From NCBI RefSeq assembly GCF_964253025.1, contig NZ_CAXUQC020000001.1:4650001-4714000 (forward strand): a DNA stretch of 64,000 bases. The letters run 5' to 3'. The stretch's first letter is position 1. Every line of letters begins with the position of its first letter. Under the pieces are notes generated by a model. It did not search any database and was not told where the DNA came from. It was given only the letters and a program-made list of their open reading frames with translations. A program made the position numbers and the translations under genes. This DNA comes from Rhizobacter sp964253025. GTDB lineage: Bacteria > Pseudomonadota > Gammaproteobacteria > Burkholderiales > Burkholderiaceae_C. Below are positions 1 through 9,819 of this stretch, one piece after another.

Positions 1-2
1 TT

Positions 3-1589
3 TCGGTCATCGCGCTGCTTTCTGCAGGTGTTTTCGCATCCAACCTCCGCAGCGCCTTGCCCGGTGGTCTGGCCTTTTCCGCTTTGGGCTTTCTAGCGGC
101 GTGCGGGCTGGCCGTCTCGGTGGCTGTGCACGTGTCCGGACCGCTCCATCGTCCAGCGGCGTTCCGGCCTTTTGCCATCGCGATCGCCATCAGCGGCATG
201 GTGAGCCTGGCGATCGCGTGCATCCAGTATTTCTCCCCAGAATTGGCGGATGGCAATTGGCTCGCGCATCCGTCCGCTCCGGGTCGAGTCGGCGGAAACC
301 TTCGCCAGCCCAACCACTTGAGCACGCTGCTCTTGTGGTCAACCGCGGGAGTGATCTGGCTGCACGCAGCTTGGCTGCGTCAGGGCTCCATGCCGGCGCC
401 ACTCTTGCACGCCCTCGCGGCCACAGCGATCCTCGGCCTCACCTTCGGCGTCGTCCTCACCGTCTCCCGCACCGGCGCCGTCTGCATCCTGCTGCTCACC
501 GTCTGGGGCGTCGTCGACCGCGAGCTCCCGCGCTTCACCCGCGTGCTGCTCTGGATCCTCCCGGTGGTCTTCGGCCTCATGTGGTTCGGGGTCAGCGAAT
601 GGGCGCAGACGACGCAGCATGCGTTTGCCGGGGGCGATCAGCTCAGCAAGGGCGACCTGTCGAGCTCGCGCTTCGGCATCTGGTCGAACACGCTGGCGCT
701 GATCAAGCAGCACCCGTGGACGGGCGTGGGCTGGGGTGAGTTCAACTTCGCCTGGACCTTGACGCCGTTCCCGGGCCGACCCATCGCCTTCTTCGACCAC
801 ACGCACAACCTGCCGCTGCACCTGGCGGTGGAGTTGGGCCTGCCGTTGGCCACGTTGATCATGGCCCTCGTGCTGGCCGCGCTGTGGCTGGCATGGCGCC
901 AGCTGCGGCAGCAGACCGGGCTGGAGCGCGCGACCACGGCTTGTGCGCTCGTGATGGTGCTGATGATCGGCGTCCACAGCCTGTTGGAGTACCCGCTGTG
1001 GTACGCCTACTTCCTGCTGCCGACGGCGTTCGCGTTCGGCATCGCGGTGGGGGTGCCGCCACGCGAAGAGGAGGCCGCTGTTGGGGCGGACCACGCGCGA
1101 CGCGGTCCGCCACAGCCGACGCGCCGCTCCGTAACCATGATGATCGCCGCGGCCGTCCTGTTCGTCGGCACCGGTTTCGCCGTGGTCGACTACCTCCGCG
1201 TCGTCCACATCTTCGCGCCACCCGCCGACGCGGCGCCGCTCGAGGACCGCATCGCCGAGGGCCAGCGCAGCTGGTTCTTCGCTCACCACGCCCACTACGC
1301 GGCGGCGACCACCAACCCGCGGCCCTCGGAGGCCATGGCGTCGTTCGCCAATGCGCCGCACTTCCTGCTCGACGCGCGGCTGATGGTGGCGTGGTCGAAG
1401 GCGCTGGCCGAGCGGGGGGAGGTGGAAAAGGCGCGCTACGTGGCCGATCGCCTGCGCGAGTTCCGGCATCCCCTCGGCACCGAGTTCTTTGCCGCCTGCG
1501 ACAACCCGCCGACGCCGGGCACGCCGGAGCCGTTCCAGTGCAAGCCGGCGACGCAGGTCTTCACCTTCGAGGACTTCCGAGCGCGCTGA
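3..1589 (+). CDS. O-antigen ligase / PglL-type O-oligosaccharyltransferase, 5' end cut by window
   Basis: A polytopic inner-membrane protein of the Wzy_C (O-antigen ligase) superfamily; 528 residues are visible. The frame is open to the left edge, so the start is outside the window and the TTG at 57 is probably internal. Visible signs are serial hydrophobic helices, the RQPNHLSTLLLW segment typical of PglL enzymes and a FDHTHN loop (periplasmic His in the ligase/OTase active loop). After residue ~350 a last helix is followed by a soluble tail like Wzy_C_2. Family members move a lipid-linked glycan onto type IV pilin or other periplasmic proteins, or onto lipid A core. In Burkholderiales this form often follows a pilin gene, which would lie off the left edge. 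The choice of acceptor is inference. Confidence 0.8.
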   Translation, partial: SVIALLSAGVFASNLRSALPGGLAFSALGFLAACGLAVSVAVHVSGPLHRPAAFRPFAIAIAISGMVSLAIACIQYFSPELADGNWLAHPSAPGRVGGNLRQPNHLSTLLLWSTAGVIWLHAAWLRQGSMPAPLLHALAATAILGLTFGVVLTVSRTGAVCILLLTVWGVVDRELPRFTRVLLWILPVVFGLMWFGVSEWAQTTQHAFAGGDQLSKGDLSSSRFGIWSNTLALIKQHPWTGVGWGEFNFAWTLTPFPGRPIAFFDHTHNLPLHLAVELGLPLATLIMALVLAALWLAWRQLRQQTGLERATTACALVMVLMIGVHSLLEYPLWYAYFLLPTAFAFGIAVGVPPREEEAAVGADHARRGPPQPTRRSVTMMIAAAVLFVGTGFAVVDYLRVVHIFAPPADAAPLEDRIAEGQRSWFFAHHAHYAAATTNPRPSEAMASFANAPHFLLDARLMVAWSKALAERGEVEKARYVADRLREFRHPLGTEFFAACDNPPTPGTPEPFQCKPATQVFTFEDFRAR

Positions 1590-1722
1590 GTGAAGGGCGG
1601 GCGGGGCCTCGGCCTACCGGAGCACCCACCGCCAGCAAGTCGTTGACGACCCGCGGGGCAAGGTCCGCCCGTTATTGCGCTGTGGCGGGCGAGCGCTTGC
1701 TACGCATTCCCATTCACCGCAA

Positions 1723-1759
1723 TTCATGCGGAGATTGCGCGCTGCAATCGCCGCATGAG
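1723..1759. repeat. 16-bp imperfect inverted repeat between convergent genes
   Basis: Two 16-base arms (1723-1738 and 1744-1759) flank a 5-base loop and match at 14 of 16 positions. The element lies in the 225-base gap between the O-antigen ligase stop and the moaC stop, which face each other. There is no T-tract, so it may be a dispersed palindromic (REP-like) unit or a bidirectional stabiliser/terminator rather than a classic intrinsic terminator. Copies elsewhere in the genome cannot be tested here. Confidence 0.5.
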
Positions 1760-1814
1760 CGTTTGACGAGGCCTGCAACCGCTTGGCATGACCGGACGGC
1801 CGTGCCACCCTGCG

Positions 1815-2321
1815 CTACGACGTCGCCGACCAATCCCCCGACTTCCCGCCGTGCTTCTCCAGCACCCGGATGCCGCTCATCACCATGCCGCGGTCGGCCG
1901 CCTTGCACATGTCGTAGACGGTGAGCAGCCCGACCTGCACGGCGGTGAGCGCTTCCATCTCCACGCCGGTGCGGCCGAGCGTCTCGACCTGGGCCGTGCA
2001 ACGCACGTCGCACGCAGCCGCGTCGATCTCGAAGTTCACCGTGACACGGGTGATGGGCAGCGGATGACACAGCGGAATGAGGTCCGACGTGCGCTTGCTC
2101 GCCTGGATGGCGGCGATGCGGGCCACGCCCAACACGTCGCCCTTCTTGGCCGTGCCGCTCTGAATGAGGGCGAGCGTCGCCGGCAGCATGCGGATGGTGC
2201 CGGTGGCCACCGCCACGCGGTGCGTTTCCGCCTTGGCCGACACGTCCACCATGTGGGCCTGACCCTGGCTGTCGAAGTGGGTGAGCGGCGAGGCCTCGGG
2301 GGATGACGGCGGCGTGGACAT
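1815..2321 (-). CDS. moaC: cyclic pyranopterin monophosphate synthase MoaC
   Basis: 168-residue MoaC, which converts the MoaA product (3',8-cyclo-GTP) into cyclic pyranopterin monophosphate in molybdenum-cofactor synthesis; cytoplasmic. The full family pattern is present: THFDSQGQAHMVDVSAK near the N-terminus, LIPLCHPLPIT (substrate-binding His) mid-protein, then GVEMEALTAV and the YDMCKAADRGM active-site Lys/Asp segment, ending in a HGGKSGDW-type tail. The ATG at 2321 was chosen because the longer open frame upstream carries no MoaC similarity and runs into the divergent protease gene. No other moa gene is in the window, so it stands alone here. The 64-base gap to the divergent gene must hold both promoters. 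Confidence 0.95.
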   Translation of the reverse strand: MSTPPSSPEASPLTHFDSQGQAHMVDVSAKAETHRVAVATGTIRMLPATLALIQSGTAKKGDVLGVARIAAIQASKRTSDLIPLCHPLPITRVTVNFEIDAAACDVRCTAQVETLGRTGVEMEALTAVQVGLLTVYDMCKAADRGMVMSGIRVLEKHGGKSGDWSATS

Positions 2322-2385
2322 GGTCTGGAAACAAAGGGGAAATCGGTCGCTGGCATGATAGCGGGGCCTCATCACGGTCGACGAT

Positions 2386-3939
2386 TTGAAATCCCTTCCC
2401 CGAACCCGTGCCGCCCGCTGGTTGGCCGCCCTCCTGGCGGCCTCGATGCTGAGCCCGCCGGCGCTTGGCCCAGCCGCCGCGCAGAATCGCCTGCCCGCGC
2501 TGGGCGACCAGGTGTCCGACTCCTTCAGCGTGGGCACCGAGCGCAAGCTCGGCGACGAGATCATGCGCGAGATCCGCCGTGACCGCGACTACCTCGACGA
2601 CCCGGTGCTGCTGGAGTACATCCAGTCGCTGTGGCAGCCGCTGGTGGCGGCCGGCCGCGCGCGGGGGGACATCGAGTCCGAGCTCGACCAGCGCTTCGCC
2701 TGGGAGACCTTCCTCGTGCGCGATCGCAGCGTGAACGCCTTCGCCTTGCCCGGCGGCTATGTCGGCGTGCACCTGGGCCTGATCGCGATGACCGCCACGC
2801 GGGATGAACTGGCCTCGGTGCTGGCGCACGAGATGAGCCACGTCACGCAGCGTCACATCGCGCGCGGCATGATCAACAGCAAGCGGCAGTCGATCATGAG
2901 CGCCGCGGCCATGATCGTCGGCGTCATCGCCGCCTCGCGAAGCAACCGGGCCGATGGCGCCAATGCCGTGCTGGCGGGCGGCCAGGCGCTGGCCGTCCAG
3001 GGCCAGCTCAATTTCTCGCGTGACATGGAACGCGAGGCGGACCGCATCGGCTTCGCGGTGCTCTCGAGCGCCGGCTTCGCCCCGGGCGGCATGGCCGCGA
3101 TGTTCGAGAAGCTCGACCAGTCGTCCCGCCTCAACGACGCCGGCGGCTTTCCGTACCTGCGCAGCCATCCCTTGTCGACCGAGCGCGTGGGCGAAGCCCG
3201 CGCCCGGGCCAACGCAGCGGCGCCCGTGCGACCGGTCGGCGTGCTCGAACACGCGGTTGCACAGGCGCGGGCTCGCGTCCTGATGGACACCAGCGCAGCG
3301 GCGCTTCAGCGCCTGCAGGGGCAGGCCGCCGATGCGTCCGCTCCGGCGCCGGACCAGCTCACCGCCGCCTATGTGCGCGGCCTGGCCTCCTCCCTCCTGA
3401 GGGACTGGGCCCGGGCCGACGAGGCCATTGCCCAGGCGCAGGCGCTGGTGCGCGGCAGCCCGCGTGGAGGCGGCCTGGCCGAGCGCAACGTCGCGCTCCT
3501 GGCCGTGGAGTCGCAACTGCAGCGCGGCAACGCGGCGCGCGCTGCGGAGTTGCTCGCACCCTACACCGACCTGGCCAGCGAGGCGCGCCCCGTGCTGCTG
3601 CTCGTGGCCCAAGCAGCTTTGGCCGGCCGTGAGCGGGCAGAGCTCCAGCGCAGCGCCGACGAGCTCCAGACCTGGACGAGCCTGCATCCCGCCGATGCCG
3701 CCGCTTGGCTCGTGCTGGCCAGCACGTGGGGGCAGACGGGCTTCAAGCTGCGCGCGCTGCGGGCCGAAGCGGAATCGCGCATTGCGCTCGGCGACTACAC
3801 CGGCGCGGTGGACCGGCTGCGCGCCGGCCAGCGCGCCGCGCGCGGACCGCGCACCGCCGATTTCATCGAGGCCTCGGTGATCGACGCCCGCCTGCGCGAC
3901 ATCGAGCGCCTGCGCCGCGAGGCCGAGCGCCCCGAGTAG
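2386..3939 (+). CDS. M48-family periplasmic zinc metalloprotease with TPR-like tail (BepA-like)
   Basis: 517 residues with a Sec signal peptide (about residues 1-33, cleavage near AAA|QN). The gluzincin motif H148-E-M-S-H152 and the third zinc ligand region E215-READ mark a Peptidase_M48 catalytic domain (about 50-260). The C-terminal half (about 290-510) is Ala/Leu-rich and helical, like the TPR domain of BepA/YfgC, the periplasmic chaperone-protease that acts on stalled outer-membrane proteins such as LptD. The start is a TTG at 2386, the only start giving a complete signal peptide. Its nearest family is BepA; the exact substrate is inference. Confidence 0.87.
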   Translation: MKSLPRTRAARWLAALLAASMLSPPALGPAAAQNRLPALGDQVSDSFSVGTERKLGDEIMREIRRDRDYLDDPVLLEYIQSLWQPLVAAGRARGDIESELDQRFAWETFLVRDRSVNAFALPGGYVGVHLGLIAMTATRDELASVLAHEMSHVTQRHIARGMINSKRQSIMSAAAMIVGVIAASRSNRADGANAVLAGGQALAVQGQLNFSRDMEREADRIGFAVLSSAGFAPGGMAAMFEKLDQSSRLNDAGGFPYLRSHPLSTERVGEARARANAAAPVRPVGVLEHAVAQARARVLMDTSAAALQRLQGQAADASAPAPDQLTAAYVRGLASSLLRDWARADEAIAQAQALVRGSPRGGGLAERNVALLAVESQLQRGNAARAAELLAPYTDLASEARPVLLLVAQAALAGRERAELQRSADELQTWTSLHPADAAAWLVLASTWGQTGFKLRALRAEAESRIALGDYTGAVDRLRAGQRAARGPRTADFIEASVIDARLRDIERLRREAERPE

Positions 3940-4044
3940 GAACGCACACGCGGGTTGCCTGCCGGCAACGTTGGCCGAAGGTCGGGCGCCAGCGCCTTGC
4001 GGACCCGCTATCCTTGCCGCCGAAACAAGGCAGGGGCCCTCTCG

Positions 4045-7000
4045 ATGATTCTGAATGCAGTCCGGCGCGCGCTCGCCACCCTGGCCGTCGGCGCGTGTGC
4101 CCTTGCCGGCGCCGCGTCGCACGCCGCCACCGTGATCCAGGCCAGCCCCGTGGGCGAGGTTGCCCAGGTGCGACAGATCACGCTCAAGTTCTCCGAGTCG
4201 GTGGTCACCGTCGGCGACATCGCCCAACCCGATCCGTTCTCCCTCGCCTGCGAAGGCAAGGTGCCGACGGGCCGCGGCCGCTGGGCCACCGACCGGGTCT
4301 GGGTGTACGACTTCGACGAGACCTTGCCGCCCGGCGTGCGCTGCCTGCTGCAGGCCCGCCCCGACTGGAAGCCGCTCAACGGCAGCCTGACCGGTACCAC
4401 CCGCTACGAGTTCAATACCGGCGGCCCTGCCGTCGTCTCTATCCAGCCCTACAGCGGGCAGGACGCAGCGATCGAGGAAGACCAGCATTTCGTGCTGGAG
4501 CTGAGCGGCCCCGCCACGCCGGCGTCCGTGACGACCAATGCCCGTTGCGAGATCGAGGGCCTCGGCGACCGCGTGCCCGTGGAGATCGTCACCGGCGGCG
4601 TGCGCGACGAATTGCTCGCCGCGACCGGCGTGGCCAAGGCCCGCGCGGATCGCCACCTGGTGCTGCACTGCGCCCGTCCGCTGCCAGCGGACACGCCGGT
4701 GCGCCTGGTGTGGGGCAAGGGGATTGCCGCCGCCGCCAAGACGAGCCTCGTCACCCGCGTAGATCAGCGCTTTCCCTTCCGGGTGCGTCCGGTGCTGAAG
4801 GCCGAGTTCTCTTGCAGCCGTGAGCGTGCCAATGCGCCGTGCTGGCCGCTGAGCGACCTGGCCGTCAGCTTCACCGCCCCCGTGCCAACCGAGCTTGCCG
4901 AGAAGGCCCGGCTCGTGCCGGCCGAAGGCAAACCGATCAGCCCGGACATTGACCGCGACGGCGGCAACGAGGTGAGCGAGCTGCGCTTCAAGGGCCCGTT
5001 GCCACCGGACATGAAATTCCGCATCGAGCTGCCGCCCGACCTGAAGGACATCGCCGGCCGCCCGCTCGCCAACGCCAGCGCCTTCCCGCTCGAGGTGGCC
5101 ACGGGTGAAGCCCCGCCCATCGCCAAGTTCGCCACCGCGCCGTTCGGCGTGCTGGAGCGCAACGCCGAACCGATGCTGCCCGTCACCCTGCGCCATGTGC
5201 AGGGCGACCTGCGCCCCGGCGCATCGGGCGGCAAGGTCCGCATGCTGCGCCTGCAGACCGATGCCGACATCCTGGGCTGGTACGCCCGCCTGCGCAAGAC
5301 GCACGAGGACTGGGCCCTGCGCGGCACGTCGCTGCTCAAGACCCAGCGCAACGCCCGCACCACCGACCTGCCGCAGCTGGTGGGCGGCGATCCGCGTCCC
5401 TTCGAGGTGGTCGGCATTCCGATGGACCAGCCGGGCTACCACGTCGTCGAGATCGAATCGCGCCGGCTCGGCGAGAGCCTCCTCGACCGCAAGGCGCCCA
5501 TGTACGTGCGCACCGGCGTGCTGGTGACCAACCTCGCGGTGCACTTCAAGCACAGCAACGAGAACGCCGTGATCTGGGTGACGACGCTCGACAAGGCCCG
5601 CCCGGTCGAAGGCGCGGACGTGGCGGTGGCCGACTGCAACGGCCGCCGGCTGTGGGCGGGTCGCACGGACGTGAACGGCCTCGCGCGCATTGGCGGCCCC
5701 ATCGAGTCGCCGCGTGGCAACTGCGTGTCGAGCGAGGGCCTGCTCGTCACGGCGCGTCTGGCCGATGCGAGCGGCGGCGAGACCGACCTGGCCTTCACCT
5801 TCAGCCAGTGGACGCGCGGCATCGAGAACTGGCGCTTCGGTCTGCCCACGGGTGGCGGCCGCGAGCCCGAGGCCCAGGCGCACAGCGTGCTCGACCGCAT
5901 GCTGGTTCGCGCGGGCGAGACGGTGTCGATGAAGCACTTCATCCGCACGGAAACCTCCGCCGGCCTCGCGAACCTGAAGCCCGCGGAACTGCCGCAGCGC
6001 GTTCGCATCGTTCATGAGGGCACCGGCCAGGCCTTCGTGCAGCCGCTCAACTGGCAAGGCGTGCGCAGCGCCGCCTCCACCTGGAACGTGCCCTCCAACG
6101 CCAAGCTCGGCGTGTACCAGGTGCAGCTGGAGCGCGACCGCACCGGCAACCGCCAGGAGGCGAGCTGGAGCACCGGTTCATTCCGGGTGGAAGAATTCCG
6201 CGTGCCACTGGTGGATGCACGGCTGAGCGGACCCAAAGGACCCGTCGTCGCACCGAAGGAACTGCCGGTCGACGTGCAGCTGACCTACCTGTCGGGCGGC
6301 GGCATGGCCCAGTCGGGGCTGCGCATGAGCTCGGTGCTGCAGGACCGCTATGTGTCCTTCCCCGGCCACGCCGGTTTCTCCTTCGAGCCGCCGCGCGAGC
6401 CGGGCACGATGGAGGAGGGCGACGGAGAGGGTGAGGGCGAGGGCGAGGGCCCCACGGCCGAGGGTCGCCTGGTGGCCGACAAGCTGCCGGTGTCGACCGA
6501 CAAGAACGGCGCGGCGCGCGTGGTGCTGAAGGACCTGCCCGCCGTCAGCCGTCCGGCCGACCTCATCACCGAATTGAGCTTCAGTGATCCCAACGGCGAA
6601 GTGCAGACGGCCACCGTGCGCACGCCGGTCTGGCCGTCGGCCGTGGTGGTGGGCATCAAGACCGGCTCGTGGGTGAGCACCAAGGGGCGGGTGAACTTCC
6701 AGGTGCTGGCGGTCGACACCGCGGGCCGCCCGGTCAAGAGCCAGGCCGTGCAGGTGCGGGGCCGCTGGTCCAAGCAGACCAGCACGCGCAAGCGCTTGGT
6801 GGGCGGGTTCTATGCCTACGACAACCAGACGGAGGTGAAGGACCTCGGCAGCCTGTGCAGCGGGAAGACGGACGAGCGCGGCCTGCTGTTGTGCGAGGCC
6901 TCGCTCAATCATGCCGGCGAGGTGCAACTCGTGGCGCAGGCCAGCGACGGCGCGGGCAACCGCTCGGAGGCCGCCGCCAGCGTGTGGGTGACACGCCAGG

Positions 7001-9819
7001 GCGAGATGTGGTTCGCCCAGGACAACGACGACCGCATCGACGTGCTGCCCGAGCGCAAGTTCTACCAGCCCGGCGAGGTGGCGCGACTGCAGGTGCGCAT
7101 GCCCTTCCGCGAAGCCACGGCCCTTGTCAGCGTCGAGCGTGAGGGCGTGGTGAGCACCCAGGTGGTCAAGCTGCGCGGCGACGATCCGACGGTGGACGTG
7201 CGGGTGGAGCGCGGCTGGGGACCGAACGTGTACGTGAGCGTGCTCGCGTTGCGTGGGCGCGTGCGCGACGTGCCGTGGTATTCGATCTTCACCTGGGGTT
7301 GGCGCAACCCGGTGGAATGGGTGCGGGCCTACTGGTACGAGGGCCGCGAGTACGAGGCGCCCACGGCCATGGTGGACCTGTCCCGGCCGGCCTTCAAGCT
7401 CGGTGTGGCGAGCTTCGGCGTCGGCATCGCCGAGCACGAATTGAGCGTCACGGTCACGCCCGACAAGCCGCAGTACGCGGTTCGCCAGACAGTCAACGCG
7501 CGCATCCGCGTGCTGCAGGGCGGCAAGCCCGTGCAGGGCGGCGAGGTGGCGTTCGCGGCGGTGGACGAGGGGTTGCTGGCCTTGCGCGAGAACACCTCCT
7601 GGGACCTGCTCGGCGCGATGATGCGTCAGCGCCCGTGGCATGTGGAAACCAGCACCGGCCAGGGCGAGGTGATCGGCAAGCGGCACTACGGCCGCAAGGC
7701 GCTGCCGGCCGGGGGCGATGGGGGGCGCAATCCCACGCGAGAACTCTTCGACACCCTGCTGCTGTGGCGCGCCAACGTGCCGCTGGACGCGAATGGCGAA
7801 GCAGTGGTGCAGGTCCCGCTGAACGATTCGTTGACCGGCTTCCGTCTGGTGGCGATCGCCGACGCGGGCACGGCCCAGTTCGGCACCGGCAGCGCCAGCA
7901 TCAAGGTGACGCAGGACCTGCAGATGCTGGCCGGCCTGCCGCCGCTCGTGCGCGAGGGCGACCAGTTCACCGCCATGCTGACCTTGCGCAACACAACGGC
8001 GCGCGAGATGAAGGTGCGCGCGGCCCTCAACGGCACCGCGAACAAGGCGGTCGGCAGCCAGGTGGCCTTGCAGCGTGACCCCTTGAGCTTCTCGCCGCAG
8101 GAGATCGTGTTGCCGGCGGGCAGTGCCAAGGACGTGCTGTGGGGCGTCACGGTGCCGCCGGACAGCGTGAGCATCGGCTGGGAAGCTTCGGTGGAGGAAC
8201 TCGGCGGCGAGAAGGTGCGCGACCGAATGAAGTTCAATCAGCTGGTGAGCCCGGCCGTGCCGGTGCGCGTGTTGCAGGCGAGCCTGATGCAGCTCGACGC
8301 GCCGGTGTCGCTGCCCATCGCGCCGCCGGCTGGCGCACTGGAAGCGGGCGGCGTTTTGCGCGGTGGCGTGGAAGTCGGCCTGCAGCCCTCGCTCACCGGT
8401 GCACTGCCCGGTCTTCGCCGCTACTTCGAGGCCTATCCGTTCGCCTGCCTCGAGCAGAAGACGTCCAAGGCCATCGGCTTGCACGACAAGGCGCTGTGGG
8501 AGAAGGTGGTGCAGGACCTGCCTGGCTACCTGGACAGCGACGGCCTGGCGAGCTACTTCCCCGCGCGCGCCGGCGACGGCCCGCGGGGCAGCGACCGCCT
8601 TACCGCCTACCTGCTCGCGGCCACGCACGAGGCCGGCCTGCCCTTGGCGCCCACCGTGCGCGACAGCATGCTCGAAGGCCTGACCGCCTTCGTCGAGGGG
8701 CGCATCGAGCGCAAGTTCTGGTCCCCGAAGCCGGACCTCGACGTGCGCAAGCTGGCCGCGCTGGAGGCGCTCTCGCGTTACGGCCGGGCCTCGCCGCGCC
8801 TGCTCGGGTCGATCAACCTCACGCCCAACCTGTGGCCCACCGCGGCGGTCATCGACTGGTACGCGCTGCTCCGCCGCGTGAAGGACATTCCCTCCCAGGC
8901 CAAGCGCCTGGAAGAGGCCGAGCAGATCCTGCGCAGCCGGCTCACCTATGCCGGGACGACCCTGCGTTTCAGCAACGAGCAGGATGACTTCTGGTGGTGG
9001 TTGATGGACAGCGCCGACGCCAACGCATCGCGGCTGATCCTCGCCGTGCTCGACGACCCGGCGTGGCGCGACGATCTGCCGCGCATGGTCGTGGGCTCGC
9101 TGGGCCGCCAGCGCGAGGGCGCTTGGCTCACCACGACGGCCAACCTGTGGGGCGTGCTCGCACTGGACAAGTTCGCCGCCCGCTTCGAGGGCGAGCGCAT
9201 CACGGGGCGCAGCAGCGCCCACACCGGGTCCGCACCCCAGGTGGTGGATTGGGGTCGTCAGCCGAAGGGCGGCGCCGTGCGGCTGCCGTGGCCGGCCCAG
9301 GCCGGTACCCTCAGCGTCACCCACGAGGGCGCGGGCAAGCCGTGGCTCACCGTGCAGAGCCTGGCCGCCGTGCCGCTGAAGGCGCCCCTGCGGGCGGGCT
9401 ACTCGGTGACACGCAGCGTCTCGGCGGTGGAGCAGAAGGTCAAGGGCACCTGGTCGCGCGGCGACGTGATGCGCGTGCGCCTGGAGGTGGATGCGCAGTC
9501 CGACATGACCTGGGTGGTGGTGAGCGACCCGGTGCCGGGTGGCGGCACCTTGCTCGGCTCCGGCCTCGGTCGGGACAGCGCCATCGCGGCCGGCGGCGGC
9601 GCCTCCAACGAGGTCACCTGGCCCACGTTCGAGGAACGCAGCTTCGAGGCCTACCGCAGCTACTTCGAGTACCTGCCACGGGGCAAGCACGTGGTCGAGT
9701 ACACCGTGCGGCTGAACAACCCGGGCGTGTTCGCCCTGCCACCCACGCGTGTGGAAGCGATGTATGCGCCCGAGACCTTCGGTGAATTGCCGAATGCGGC
9801 GCTGGAGGTCAAGCCGTGA
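4045..9819 (+). CDS. bacterial alpha-2-macroglobulin (YfhM/COG2373 family) with intact thioester
   Basis: A 1924-residue secreted protease trap. The signal sequence ends near ASHA|A; a relaxed lipobox (VGAC) also exists, so it could be a lipoprotein like E. coli YfhM. Macroglobulin-like beta domains fill the first ~1400 residues. C1468-L-E-Q (8446-8457) is the thioester motif, followed by the helical thioester (TED) domain and a receptor-binding-like C-terminal beta domain. A short Glu/Gly-rich insertion near residue 800 (about 6410-6455) is unusual. The ATG at 4045 precedes the signal peptide; the longer frame upstream is non-hydrophobic. The stop overlaps the pbpC start by 4 bases, the conserved A2M-PBP1C pairing in which the trap guards the envelope when peptidoglycan is breached. 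Confidence 0.92.
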   Translation: MILNAVRRALATLAVGACALAGAASHAATVIQASPVGEVAQVRQITLKFSESVVTVGDIAQPDPFSLACEGKVPTGRGRWATDRVWVYDFDETLPPGVRCLLQARPDWKPLNGSLTGTTRYEFNTGGPAVVSIQPYSGQDAAIEEDQHFVLELSGPATPASVTTNARCEIEGLGDRVPVEIVTGGVRDELLAATGVAKARADRHLVLHCARPLPADTPVRLVWGKGIAAAAKTSLVTRVDQRFPFRVRPVLKAEFSCSRERANAPCWPLSDLAVSFTAPVPTELAEKARLVPAEGKPISPDIDRDGGNEVSELRFKGPLPPDMKFRIELPPDLKDIAGRPLANASAFPLEVATGEAPPIAKFATAPFGVLERNAEPMLPVTLRHVQGDLRPGASGGKVRMLRLQTDADILGWYARLRKTHEDWALRGTSLLKTQRNARTTDLPQLVGGDPRPFEVVGIPMDQPGYHVVEIESRRLGESLLDRKAPMYVRTGVLVTNLAVHFKHSNENAVIWVTTLDKARPVEGADVAVADCNGRRLWAGRTDVNGLARIGGPIESPRGNCVSSEGLLVTARLADASGGETDLAFTFSQWTRGIENWRFGLPTGGGREPEAQAHSVLDRMLVRAGETVSMKHFIRTETSAGLANLKPAELPQRVRIVHEGTGQAFVQPLNWQGVRSAASTWNVPSNAKLGVYQVQLERDRTGNRQEASWSTGSFRVEEFRVPLVDARLSGPKGPVVAPKELPVDVQLTYLSGGGMAQSGLRMSSVLQDRYVSFPGHAGFSFEPPREPGTMEEGDGEGEGEGEGPTAEGRLVADKLPVSTDKNGAARVVLKDLPAVSRPADLITELSFSDPNGEVQTATVRTPVWPSAVVVGIKTGSWVSTKGRVNFQVLAVDTAGRPVKSQAVQVRGRWSKQTSTRKRLVGGFYAYDNQTEVKDLGSLCSGKTDERGLLLCEASLNHAGEVQLVAQASDGAGNRSEAAASVWVTRQGEMWFAQDNDDRIDVLPERKFYQPGEVARLQVRMPFREATALVSVEREGVVSTQVVKLRGDDPTVDVRVERGWGPNVYVSVLALRGRVRDVPWYSIFTWGWRNPVEWVRAYWYEGREYEAPTAMVDLSRPAFKLGVASFGVGIAEHELSVTVTPDKPQYAVRQTVNARIRVLQGGKPVQGGEVAFAAVDEGLLALRENTSWDLLGAMMRQRPWHVETSTGQGEVIGKRHYGRKALPAGGDGGRNPTRELFDTLLLWRANVPLDANGEAVVQVPLNDSLTGFRLVAIADAGTAQFGTGSASIKVTQDLQMLAGLPPLVREGDQFTAMLTLRNTTAREMKVRAALNGTANKAVGSQVALQRDPLSFSPQEIVLPAGSAKDVLWGVTVPPDSVSIGWEASVEELGGEKVRDRMKFNQLVSPAVPVRVLQASLMQLDAPVSLPIAPPAGALEAGGVLRGGVEVGLQPSLTGALPGLRRYFEAYPFACLEQKTSKAIGLHDKALWEKVVQDLPGYLDSDGLASYFPARAGDGPRGSDRLTAYLLAATHEAGLPLAPTVRDSMLEGLTAFVEGRIERKFWSPKPDLDVRKLAALEALSRYGRASPRLLGSINLTPNLWPTAAVIDWYALLRRVKDIPSQAKRLEEAEQILRSRLTYAGTTLRFSNEQDDFWWWLMDSADANASRLILAVLDDPAWRDDLPRMVVGSLGRQREGAWLTTTANLWGVLALDKFAARFEGERITGRSSAHTGSAPQVVDWGRQPKGGAVRLPWPAQAGTLSVTHEGAGKPWLTVQSLAAVPLKAPLRAGYSVTRSVSAVEQKVKGTWSRGDVMRVRLEVDAQSDMTWVVVSDPVPGGGTLLGSGLGRDSAIAAGGGASNEVTWPTFEERSFEAYRSYFEYLPRGKHVVEYTVRLNNPGVFALPPTRVEAMYAPETFGELPNAALEVKP

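Noticed and set aside
3..1589. Exosortase for the PEP-CTERM protein
   Set aside because: The left-edge membrane protein has the Wzy_C/PglL motifs (RQPNHL, HTHN loop), not the exosortase Cys/Arg/His arrangement.
1714..6057. A 1447-codon open frame on the minus strand
   Set aside because: It is antisense to the M48 protease and the A2M gene; its product is His/Arg/Gly/Ala-rich with no domain. Long stop-free antisense frames are normal at this GC content.
6178..9690. A 1170-codon minus-strand open frame
   Set aside because: Antisense to the A2M gene, low-complexity product, no family signature or start context.
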